From: Ruminococcus flavefaciens | GTDB lineage: Bacteria > Bacillota > Clostridia > Oscillospirales > Ruminococcaceae | Reading direction: 5' to 3' | DNA length: 35,427 nt | NCBI GenBank assembly: GCA_023663905.1 | Contig: JAMPGO010000011.1 | Coordinates: 1-35,427, forward strand | Part shown: piece by piece, positions 17,227 to 25,064 of the stretch | Layout: every line of letters begins with the position of its first letter | How positions within the stretch are numbered: position 1 is the first letter of the stretch | Program-made: the position numbers and the translations under genes | Notes under the pieces: model-generated | What the model saw: the letters and a program-made list of their open reading frames with translations, nothing else | Told to the model about the DNA's origin: nothing | Databases searched by the model: none

Positions 17227-18054
17227 TTAATATTCGTCCGGAAGTTCGTCGAGCTGGTCAAAACGGAAAACAGGACCGTCCTTGCACACGTACTTGTTGC
17301 CGATGTTACAACGTCCGCATTTTCCGACAGCGCACTTCATACGAAGCTCCATTGTGGTGTAAACCTGAGTTTCAGTAAATCCGAGTTCCTTGAGACCTGC
17401 GAGTGTGAATTTAATCATAATCGGAGGACCGCAGATGAGGACGGTTTTGCTGAGCGAGGGATTAAGCTCCTTGACATAGTTGGGAACGAATCCGACGTGA
17501 CCGTCCCAGCCCTCCTGCTCTCTGTCTATTGTGAGATTTACTTCAATGCCGTCGTCGTTCATCCACTCGTCGATGATTTCCTTATAGTCAACGAGGTCGT
17601 CCTTTGAGCGTGAGCCGTAGACAATCTGAACGTCGCCGTAATTTGCACGGTTGTCACGCACATAGTTGATTACTGAACGGAGCGGAGCAAGACCGATACC
17701 GCCTGCGATGAAGAGCAAATCCTTGCCCTTGAGTTCGGTTTCAACAGGGAAGTGGTTGCCGTAAGGTCCTCTTATGGTAATCTGCTGACCGACCTCCATA
17801 GCGTGAAGCCAGGAAGTGAGACAACCGCACTTTTTAATGCTGAACTCCATAAATTCCTTGTTTGTGGGAGAAGATGTGATAGAGAACATACCTTCGCCGA
17901 CACCCGGGACTGAAAGCATTGCACACTGTCCGGGCATATGCTCAAAAACTTTTCCGCCCTCAAGTGCGTTCACCCTGAATGTCTTGACATCGGGAGTATC
18001 CTGTCTTATATCGGTTATAATGCCGACAAGCGGAATTAATGTATCATTATTCAT
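17227..18054 (-). CDS. flxA: FlxA-like NAD(P)H-oxidising flavoprotein
   Basis: 275 residues of the ferredoxin-NADP reductase/PyrK type. The FAD motif is MFSITSSP (56-63), the NAD(P) site FIAGGIGLAPLRS (115-127) with CGPP at 208-211, and a C-terminal [2Fe-2S] site with C241, C246, C249 and C257. Homologues are FlxA of the Flx-Hdr complexes, the gamma subunit of sulfhydrogenases and AsrB. In such complexes this subunit takes electrons from NADH (or NADPH) and feeds the iron-sulfur subunits. Its start overlaps the stop of the preceding gene by one base (TAATG), consistent with a stoichiometric complex. The symbol is by homology and operon context. Confidence 0.85.
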   Translation of the reverse strand: MNNDTLIPLVGIITDIRQDTPDVKTFRVNALEGGKVFEHMPGQCAMLSVPGVGEGMFSITSSPTNKEFMEFSIKKCGCLTSWLHAMEVGQQITIRGPYGNHFPVETELKGKDLLFIAGGIGLAPLRSVINYVRDNRANYGDVQIVYGSRSKDDLVDYKEIIDEWMNDDGIEVNLTIDREQEGWDGHVGFVPNYVKELNPSLSKTVLICGPPIMIKFTLAGLKELGFTETQVYTTMELRMKCAVGKCGRCNIGNKYVCKDGPVFRFDQLDELPDEY

Positions 18055-19073
18055 TACTTAACCTCCAATGCTTTCATTACCTTGACGATATTCATAGAAA
18101 TCGGGCATTTGGACATACAGCGTCCACAGCCGACACAGCCGAACTCGCCGTTGTTGTTTGCAGGGAAGTATACAAGCTTGTGCATAAATCTCTGGCGGAA
18201 TCTCTCAAGCTGTGAGTTTCTGGAGTTGCCGTGCGCCATTTTCGTGAAGTCGGAATACATACAGGAATCCCAGCACCTGAAACGCTTGATTCCGTTTCCT
18301 GTATCGAAATCACGGATGTCGTAGCATTGGCAGGTCGGGCATACGAAAGTACACGTGCCACAGCCGAGACAGGCTTCTGAAAGCTCAGCCCATTTCTCGG
18401 AGCTGAAATGCTCCATAAGCTTTTCACCGCCGAATGAATCCGTTGAAAGATTTGCAAGCGGGAGCTTCTTCATAATATTTCTTGTATTTTCCTGAACCTC
18501 TTCAAGCTTAGCAGTATCGCCCTCTTCAAGCATATCAGCGATAGAATCGATAAATGCCTGACCCTTTTCGTTGTTTGCCTTGAAGAAATAGTTTTCGCCG
18601 TCGGGATATACAGCAACATCGCCCTCAGGAGCAGTCGGGTCGATACCGAAAGTTCCGCAGAAGCAGGTTTCGGCAGGACGTGTGCAAGCCATTGTTACAA
18701 CCGTACCGTGTTCACGGCGGTTTTTATAATAGCTGTCAACAGGCTCGGCAAGAAAAACCTTGTCAAGAATCGTAAAGCTTCTTGCATCGCACGCACGAAC
18801 GCCGAAAATTACGAAATCCTCGGATTCCTCACGGATGTCAATAACTTCAATCTTCTTGCCCTCCATTTTGAAATCAGCAAGATTTTCAGTCTGCGGAAAG
18901 AAGAAATCCTTTGCACTGCGGACTGTGTTGAGTCCCTTGCTCATCTCCATACCGCTTTCGTACTTCTTGTACTCAGCAGAACCGGGTTCACGGTCAACGG
19001 GAATATAGAGAGACTGTTTGGCTGAAACTGCGTCAAATAAACTGTTCAGCTTGTCAGCAGAAATTTTAAGCAT
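18054..19073 (-). CDS. flxB: FlxB-like iron-sulfur subunit
   Basis: 339 residues, soluble, of the family containing the beta subunit of sulfhydrogenase and AsrA. Two C-terminal cluster motifs are visible: C235, C238, C241, C245 with extra C248 and C250, and C313, C316, C319, C323. An N-terminal domain has further conserved-looking cysteines (C95 in VRACDARS; C130, C137, C139). The expected role is electron transfer between FlxA and FlxC/FlxD. FlxB versus FlxC is assigned only from position next to flxA. The gene overlaps both neighbours by one base. Confidence 0.8.
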   Translation of the reverse strand: MLKISADKLNSLFDAVSAKQSLYIPVDREPGSAEYKKYESGMEMSKGLNTVRSAKDFFFPQTENLADFKMEGKKIEVIDIREESEDFVIFGVRACDARSFTILDKVFLAEPVDSYYKNRREHGTVVTMACTRPAETCFCGTFGIDPTAPEGDVAVYPDGENYFFKANNEKGQAFIDSIADMLEEGDTAKLEEVQENTRNIMKKLPLANLSTDSFGGEKLMEHFSSEKWAELSEACLGCGTCTFVCPTCQCYDIRDFDTGNGIKRFRCWDSCMYSDFTKMAHGNSRNSQLERFRQRFMHKLVYFPANNNGEFGCVGCGRCMSKCPISMNIVKVMKALEVK

Positions 19074-20044
19074 TATTCAACACCCCTTTCGTGTACGACA
19101 GAAGGCTCACAGTCGTTGGTGTCATAAGTATTGAGCGGAGCTCTCGATGTTGTATCAGCTCCAGCCTGATATTCGCCGTAAAGGGAATTAATATCCTTGA
19201 TAAACTTCCTGTTGAGGAGGTGAAGCGGGATATTCTGAGGACATACTCTTGAGCATTCACCGCAGTCTGTACATCTTCCTGCAACGTGGAAAGCACGGAT
19301 AATGTGGAACATATTTTCCTCGAAGCTGTCAGCGGCAGCCTTGTTTGAAACACCTGAATTAGGATTATCGAACACGCAGTTCTCGCAGGTGCAGGCAGGG
19401 CATACGTTTCTGCACGCATTACATCTGATACACTTTGAGAGTTCGCCTCTCCAGAAATCATAGCGCTCCTGAGCCGTCATATTTTCGAGCTTCTCAACCA
19501 TATCGAAACGGTTGGATTCAAGAACCTCGCCGTCCTCGCCGATAAGCTCATCGTAAGCAACGTGCTTCTTGCTCTTGCAGTCGGCGCATTTTCCGCTGAT
19601 TGCCTCATAGAAAGGCATAGTTTCCTCGCCGTAGAGAGTTTCAATTTTAAGGGTGAAGTCCTCGTTCTTTACGCTGAGGATACCTGTAATGCCCTTAGCC
19701 TTGATTTTTTCGATGTCAAGCTTAGGACCGCCCGGAATGCCGATTACGTAAACGTTGTCACGGTTGATTCTGTGTTCTTTCACAAGCTGATTGAAACTGT
19801 AAGTATCGCAGGGCTTGAGAAATGCGAGGATTTTACCCTCTTTCTTTGATTCCTTTACAAGATATTTTGAGACGTTAGCCTGTGTGAAATCATCGAAAAC
19901 GAAATCCGAATCGATTTCCTCCGCTGTTTCAAAAACAGCAGGAGTAATATCGTAAACAAATTCGCCTCTTTTCCAGCCGATTACACGGTTTACAGTGCCG
20001 TCTGCGAGCAGTTCCTTTGCTCTCTTGATTATTGCTTCCTGCAT
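19073..20044 (-). CDS. flxC: FlxC-like iron-sulfur subunit
   Basis: 323 residues. It has the same layout as the gene after it: an N-terminal domain with a CD motif (C79 in LKPCDTYS), a CXXC pair (C153, C156), then CIRCNACRNVCPACTC (205-220) plus C223, and CTDCGECSRVCP (258-269). This makes it a probable paralogue of the FlxB-like subunit and related to F420-hydrogenase beta/AsrA-type proteins. The expected role is wiring within the Flx-Hdr complex. It overlaps flxD by 16 bases and flxB by one base. Confidence 0.8.
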   Translation of the reverse strand: MQEAIIKRAKELLADGTVNRVIGWKRGEFVYDITPAVFETAEEIDSDFVFDDFTQANVSKYLVKESKKEGKILAFLKPCDTYSFNQLVKEHRINRDNVYVIGIPGGPKLDIEKIKAKGITGILSVKNEDFTLKIETLYGEETMPFYEAISGKCADCKSKKHVAYDELIGEDGEVLESNRFDMVEKLENMTAQERYDFWRGELSKCIRCNACRNVCPACTCENCVFDNPNSGVSNKAAADSFEENMFHIIRAFHVAGRCTDCGECSRVCPQNIPLHLLNRKFIKDINSLYGEYQAGADTTSRAPLNTYDTNDCEPSVVHERGVE

Positions 20045-20469
20045 CGTAAATCCTCCAATCTTCTGTTAGGACCTAATTTCTTTACATCGTCAACAAACTG
20101 GTTCATAGTTGCCGCAAATTTTGCACCTTCAGCGGCTGAAACCCATTCGAGACGTGTTCTGTTGCGTTCAATTCCGAGGAAATCGAGCATACTGTAGAGA
20201 AGAGTGATTCTTCTTCTTGTGAAGTAATTTCCCGATGTATAGTGACAGTCGCCCGGGTGACATCCGCAGATGATTACGCCGTCAGCGCCCTTCTGGAACG
20301 CTCTGAGAATAAACATAGGATTAACTCTGCACGAGCAGGGAACTCTGATTATCTTAACATTTGAGGGATAATTGAGTCTGTTAGTGCCTGATAAGTCTGC
20401 ACCTGCATATGAACACCAGTTACAGCAGAATGCGACTATTACAGGCTCAAAGTTTTCATTTACTTGCAT
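20029..20469 (-). CDS. flxD: FlxD/MvhD-like electron-transfer subunit
   Basis: 146 residues, a clear MvhD domain: CCNWCSYAGAD (15-25), RVPCSCRVNP (42-51), and ICGCHPGDCHY (67-77). MvhD carries a [2Fe-2S] cluster and is the docking adaptor that delivers electrons to HdrA in methanogens; FlxD does the same in bacterial Flx-Hdr complexes. The RVPCSC segment has a cysteine (C47) where many homologues have glycine. It overlaps hdrA by 10 bases, matching a direct contact partner. Confidence 0.9.
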   Translation of the reverse strand: MQVNENFEPVIVAFCCNWCSYAGADLSGTNRLNYPSNVKIIRVPCSCRVNPMFILRAFQKGADGVIICGCHPGDCHYTSGNYFTRRRITLLYSMLDFLGIERNRTRLEWVSAAEGAKFAATMNQFVDDVKKLGPNRRLEDLRCRKQ

Positions 20470-22466
20470 ATTGCGTCTACCTCCGCCATAATCTGACTAT
20501 TTGAGAATCCGTTCAAATCCATTGCGCCTGACGGACAAGCTACCGTACAAGCACCGCAACCCTGACATACAGCAGGATTAACGCTTGCAACTCTGCGGAT
20601 AGCAGTGGTTCTGTCGGGCATTCTGAACTCTTTATCCTGATAAGTGATAGCACCGTAAGGACAAACTTTTTCGCAGGCTGAACAGCCGTTGCACATAAGC
20701 TCGTTTGAGTGAGCAACGCACGGGTTGCAGGTGATACTGTTCTTGCATAGAAGTCCGATAGCCTTAGCAGCTGCCGCACTTGCCTGAGCTACAGTTTCGG
20801 GAATATCCTTAGGACCTTGACAAGCACCTGAAAGGAAGATACCTGCTGTTGCCGATTCAACAGGACGGAGCTTCGGGTGAGCTTCTGTGAAGAAGTCGTT
20901 TGTATCCATCTGTGTTGTAAGCATTGTAGCGAGCGGACGAGCTGTCTTGTCAGGCTCGATAGCTGCTGCGAGTACAACCATATCGGCATTTATATGAAGC
21001 TGTTCGTTGGAGATAAGGTCGGAAGCCTGAACGTCAATCTGTCCATCAGCCTTCGGAGTAACCTTGCCGACCATACCCTTTATATAATGTACGTTGTACT
21101 GCTCAACGGCACGGCGGTAGAACTCGTCAAAGTTCTTTCCGGGAGTACGCACGTCTATGTAGAATACGTAAACCTCTGTATCAGGGTACTTCTCACGGAT
21201 AAGCATTGCGTGCTTTGCTGTGTACATACAGCAGATTTTTGAGCAGTAAGGCTTTCCCTTTTCATCGTCGCAACGTGAACCTACGCACTGTACGAATACG
21301 ATTGTATGCGGGTGGGTCTTATCGGACGGACGGAGAAGCGTACCGCCGTTAGGTCCTGCGGCATTCATAAGTCTTTCAAGCTCAAGTGAGGTTACAACGT
21401 CGGGGCAGTAGCTGTAAGCAAATTCATCGTACTTGTCAAGATTAATCGGGTTGAATCCTGTTGCAACTACGATTGCGCCGTACTTCTGCTCAATAAATTC
21501 GTCCTGCTGGTGATAGTTGATAGCACCTGCCGAGCAAGCCTGCGAACATTTACCGCACACCTTGTCATTTACATCGCCCTTGCGGAGTTTAAGACAGTAT
21601 GTGGAATCGATTGTGGCAACCTTCGGTACAGCCTGTGCGAACGGAATGTAGATAGCGCCTCTGTTGTTGAGTCCGAGGTTGAACTCGTTCGGCACTTTCT
21701 GCATAGGACATACTTCCGTACAAGCACCACAGCCTGTACACTTTGTTGCGTCAACAAAACGTCTCTTTTTCTTGATAGTAGCCGTGAAGTTGCCGACAAA
21801 TCCCTTTACATCGCTTACTTCGCTGTATGCGTGGATAGTGATTTTCTCGTTCTGTGAAGCCTCAACCATTTTAGGAGTGAGGATACAGGCGGCACAGTCA
21901 AGAGTCGGGAATGTCTTATCAATCTGCGCCATTTTTCCGCCGATTGTCGGATTCTTTTCAACGATGTCAACTTCAAATCCTGCTTCGGCAATATCAAGAG
22001 CAGTCTGAATACCTGCAATACCACCGCCGATTACAAGCGCACGCTTAACGACAGGGCTTTCACCTGCTGTGAGCGGTGTATTGAGATGAACCTTTGCGAC
22101 AGCGGCTCTGCCGAGGATTATAGCCTTTTCAGTAGCTGAGGCAATGTCCTTGTGAATCCACGAACACTGCTCACGGATATTTGCGATTTCAACAAGATAT
22201 GGATTAAGACCGACTGAAGCAGCCGCTTTTCTGAATGTATTTTCGTGCATTCTCGGTGAGCAGGAGCAAACAACAACTCCTGTGAGATTATGCTCCTTGA
22301 TAGCATTTTTAACTAAATCCTGTCCCGATTCCGAACACATATACTGGTAATCCTGTGAGATTACAACACCCGGCTCGTGACCAAGAGCTTCAGCAACAGC
22401 CTTGACGTCAACCGTAGCGGCGATATTAGTACCGCAGTGGCAGACAAAAACACCTATTCTCTGCAT
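20460..22466 (-). CDS. hdrA: HdrA, electron-bifurcating heterodisulfide reductase flavoprotein
   Basis: 668 residues, full length. The N-terminal domain has CHCG (9-12) and CSCSPRMHE (67-75); the FAD Rossmann motif GGGIAG is at 147-152; an inserted ferredoxin domain carries CTGCGACTEVCP (243-254) and C304, C307, C311; the C-terminus has two more [4Fe-4S] motifs at 592-602 and 634-644. In methanogens and in Flx-Hdr systems the HdrA flavin splits electron pairs between a high-potential acceptor through HdrBC and ferredoxin. Upstream neighbours are hdrB and hdrC, downstream flxD. No DsrC-like or CoM/CoB-related gene is in the window. Confidence 0.93.
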   Translation of the reverse strand: MQRIGVFVCHCGTNIAATVDVKAVAEALGHEPGVVISQDYQYMCSESGQDLVKNAIKEHNLTGVVVCSCSPRMHENTFRKAAASVGLNPYLVEIANIREQCSWIHKDIASATEKAIILGRAAVAKVHLNTPLTAGESPVVKRALVIGGGIAGIQTALDIAEAGFEVDIVEKNPTIGGKMAQIDKTFPTLDCAACILTPKMVEASQNEKITIHAYSEVSDVKGFVGNFTATIKKKRRFVDATKCTGCGACTEVCPMQKVPNEFNLGLNNRGAIYIPFAQAVPKVATIDSTYCLKLRKGDVNDKVCGKCSQACSAGAINYHQQDEFIEQKYGAIVVATGFNPINLDKYDEFAYSYCPDVVTSLELERLMNAAGPNGGTLLRPSDKTHPHTIVFVQCVGSRCDDEKGKPYCSKICCMYTAKHAMLIREKYPDTEVYVFYIDVRTPGKNFDEFYRRAVEQYNVHYIKGMVGKVTPKADGQIDVQASDLISNEQLHINADMVVLAAAIEPDKTARPLATMLTTQMDTNDFFTEAHPKLRPVESATAGIFLSGACQGPKDIPETVAQASAAAAKAIGLLCKNSITCNPCVAHSNELMCNGCSACEKVCPYGAITYQDKEFRMPDRTTAIRRVASVNPAVCQGCGACTVACPSGAMDLNGFSNSQIMAEVDAICK

Positions 22467-22478
22467 AAAAGCTCCTCC

Positions 22479-22862
22479 TTACTTGGTATATTTTCTGAAT
22501 GCTGTAACAATAGCCTGCTGTGGCAAATCTTCATCGAGCATTTCAGGAATCTGGTCGGGAATGAGATGATTGTTTCCCTGTTTTCTTATTGCAGCGAGAC
22601 GTACTGCTTCAACGACTTTAGCCGGCTCAACGCCACGGGGACATCTTTCCACGCAGGCAAAGCAGGTGAGGCACTTGTAAAGCGACTCGGAGTTGAGCAG
22701 AGGTTCAATATTTCCCTTTTCGACCATATATACAAACTGGTGCGGGTGATATTCCATCTCAGCATAGGACGGACAAGTTGCAGAGCATTTTCCGCATCTC
22801 ATACACTTGAGAACGTTAACACCGCTTGTAATGTCAATCCATTCCTTCTGATTTTTATTCAT
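22479..22862 (-). CDS. hdrC: HdrC, heterodisulfide reductase iron-sulfur subunit
   Basis: 127 residues, with two [4Fe-4S] motifs: CMRCGKCSATCP (20-31) and CLTCFACVERCPRG (64-77), as in archaeal and bacterial HdrC. It links HdrA to HdrB. It overlaps hdrB by eight bases and precedes hdrA by 12 bases. It is shorter than some HdrC proteins but contains the whole ferredoxin core. Confidence 0.93.
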   Translation of the reverse strand: MNKNQKEWIDITSGVNVLKCMRCGKCSATCPSYAEMEYHPHQFVYMVEKGNIEPLLNSESLYKCLTCFACVERCPRGVEPAKVVEAVRLAAIRKQGNNHLIPDQIPEMLDEDLPQQAIVTAFRKYTK

Positions 22863-23649
22863 TTGTTTCCTCCTTTAAGCCGAGAGCTTCGGCAAGAAGT
22901 TCTGTAAAGTAATAAACAGGCATTTCAGAACCTGAGTTCTTTTTGAGGTTATAAAGGCAGAGCGGACAGGCTGTTATAATCATATCAGCACCCATACTCT
23001 GTGCGGAATCTATAACGGCACTGCTTCTCTTCTGAGCCTGCGCCTTGTCCTCCATTGTGATATATCCGCCGCAGCACTCGTTTCTCTGGGCATATATTAC
23101 GGGAGTTCCGCCGATAGCCTTGATGAAATCCTCCATAATTGTAGGATTTTCGGGATTGTCCATAGCGAGAGCCTTGGACGGACGGAGCAGGAGACAGCCG
23201 TAATAAGCGGCGATTTTCTTGCCCTTGAAAGGCTTTACAACCTTAGCCTTGAGATTGTCAAAGCCAACAACGTCACGGAGAAGTTCAAGGTAGTGGTAAA
23301 CAGTCGTCTCGCCTGTATAAGCTTCATCGAGACCGAGATACTGCTTGACCTTGTTCTGCATAGATTCGTTTCTGGAAATATCGTAGTTTGTCTGCTTTAT
23401 TACATTGTGACAGGCAGAGCAGACCGTAACAAGACCCTCAGATTCCGTGGCAGACATAAGCGTTCTTACTGCTGAAAGCTTTGTGGCAACTTCATTTGTT
23501 GCAGTTGTATAAGCTCCGCCGCAGCACTGCCAGTTCTCGGGTTCAACAAGAGCGATACCCAGAGCTTCGGCGGAAGAACGTGCATAAGCGTCTAAGTCTT
23601 TTGCCTTGGTTCTCAGGGTACAGCCGGGATAATATGTGAAAGTTTGCAT
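22855..23649 (-). CDS. hdrB: HdrB, heterodisulfide reductase catalytic subunit with two complete CCG motifs
   Basis: 264 residues, two CCG domains (PF02754). The first cysteine set is C10, C42-C43, C77 and C80; the second is C152, C192-C193, C228 and C231. Both match the spacing that binds the non-cubane [4Fe-4S] clusters in methanogen HdrB, so the disulfide-type active site looks intact. The natural acceptor in this organism is unknown. The operon places it first in the Hdr-Flx set, 23 bases after fumC and in the same operon as fumarate reductase subunits that lack such domains. Confidence 0.92.
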   Translation of the reverse strand: MQTFTYYPGCTLRTKAKDLDAYARSSAEALGIALVEPENWQCCGGAYTTATNEVATKLSAVRTLMSATESEGLVTVCSACHNVIKQTNYDISRNESMQNKVKQYLGLDEAYTGETTVYHYLELLRDVVGFDNLKAKVVKPFKGKKIAAYYGCLLLRPSKALAMDNPENPTIMEDFIKAIGGTPVIYAQRNECCGGYITMEDKAQAQKRSSAVIDSAQSMGADMIITACPLCLYNLKKNSGSEMPVYYFTELLAEALGLKEETNE

Positions 23650-23672
23650 AGGTACTTTCCTTTCTCAGTATT

Positions 23673-25049
23673 TTAAACCATCTGTTCGGGGCGGAATACC
23701 TCGTCAAATTTTTCTGCTGTCAGGAATCCGAGTTCAACACAAGCTTCTTTAAGCGAAATATTGTCCTTGAATGCCTTCTTAGCAGTCTTTGCAGCATTCT
23801 CATAGCCGATATACGGGTTGAGAGCTGTAACAAGCATAAGTGAGTTATGAAGATTATGGTGCATTTTTTCCTTGTTTGCCTTGATTCCGACAGCGCAGTT
23901 CTTGTTGAATGAAATGATTGATTCAGCAAGAAGTCTTGCGGACTGCAAGAAATTGTATGCGCAGACAGGCATAAACACGTTAAGCTCGAAATTGCCCTGT
24001 GAAGCAGCCATACCAACGGCAACGTCATTTCCCATAACCTGTACGGCAACCATAGTAGCCTGCTCGCACTGTGTGGGATTAACCTTTCCGGGCATAATTG
24101 AAGAGCCGGGTTCGTTTTCGGGAATGAATATTTCGCCGAGACCGTCACGAGGACCTGAAGCAAGCCATCTTACGTCGTTTGCAATCTTCATCATATCAGC
24201 TGCGAGCGCCTTTAATGCACCGTGAGCGAACACGATTTCGTCCTTTGATGTGAGCGAATGGAATTTATTGGGAGCAGTTACAAAGTTCTTGCCAGTGAGT
24301 GTGCTGATAGCTTCGGCAGCCTTTTCAGCAAATCCCGCAGGAGCGTTCAGACCTGTTCCTACAGCAGTACCGCCGAGTGCGAGTTCCTTGAGTTCTTCGC
24401 AGGCAGTAAGAATCATTTTCTTATCTTTTTCAAGAGAAGCTCTCCAACCGCTTATTTCCTGTGAGAATTTGATAGGAGTAGCGTCCTGCAAGTGTGTACG
24501 TCCGCTTTTTACAATGCCCTCGTTCTCTTCTTCGAGTCTCTTGAATGTATCAATGAGAACGTCAACGGCAGGGATAACCTTATCCTCAAGAGCGATAACG
24601 GCAGCGATGTGCATAGCAGTCGGAAATGTATCATTTGAGGACTGGCTCATATTAATATCATCGTTCGGATGAAGAAGCTTTGAGCCTGCAATTTCATTTC
24701 CTCTGTTTGCGATAACCTCGTTAGCGTTCATATTGGACTGCGTACCGCTTCCGGTCTGCCATACGACAAGCGGGAAGTGGTCGTTCAATGAACCGCTGAT
24801 GACCTCGTCGCAAGCCTGAGAGATTGCGGAGAGCTTTTCATCAGTCATTCTTTCGGGCTTAACTGCGTGGTTTGCGATAGCAGCAGCCTTTTTAAGAATA
24901 CCGAATGCGTGAGTAATCTCACGGGGCATAGTTTCGATTCCTACACCGATAAGGAAATTCTCGTGGCTTCTCTCGGTCTGAGCAGCCCAGTACTTATCGG
25001 CAGGAACTTTAACTTCGCCCATAGAGTCGTGTTCAATACGATAATCCAT
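23673..25049 (-). CDS. fumC: class II fumarate hydratase
   Basis: Interconverts malate and fumarate without an iron-sulfur cluster. 458 residues, normal for FumC. The fumarase/aspartase signature GSSIMPGKVNPTQCE is near 315-329, with the catalytic serine at 316/317, and H186 lies in GRTHLQDATPIK. Other aspartase/fumarase family members are possible, but the fumarase reading fits VVWQTGSGTQSNMN near 95-108 and the neighbours. It lies 15 bases after the malate dehydrogenase gene and 23 before hdrB, so it supplies the fumarate for the reductase in the same transcript. Confidence 0.93.
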   Translation of the reverse strand: MDYRIEHDSMGEVKVPADKYWAAQTERSHENFLIGVGIETMPREITHAFGILKKAAAIANHAVKPERMTDEKLSAISQACDEVISGSLNDHFPLVVWQTGSGTQSNMNANEVIANRGNEIAGSKLLHPNDDINMSQSSNDTFPTAMHIAAVIALEDKVIPAVDVLIDTFKRLEEENEGIVKSGRTHLQDATPIKFSQEISGWRASLEKDKKMILTACEELKELALGGTAVGTGLNAPAGFAEKAAEAISTLTGKNFVTAPNKFHSLTSKDEIVFAHGALKALAADMMKIANDVRWLASGPRDGLGEIFIPENEPGSSIMPGKVNPTQCEQATMVAVQVMGNDVAVGMAASQGNFELNVFMPVCAYNFLQSARLLAESIISFNKNCAVGIKANKEKMHHNLHNSLMLVTALNPYIGYENAAKTAKKAFKDNISLKEACVELGFLTAEKFDEVFRPEQMV

Positions 25050-25064
25050 TTAATTACCACCTTT

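Noticed and set aside
17211-17261. N-terminal extension of the fumarate reductase iron-sulfur subunit from an upstream ATG
   Set aside because: It overlaps the flxA 3' end, and the ATG at 17210 has a well-spaced AAAGGAG.
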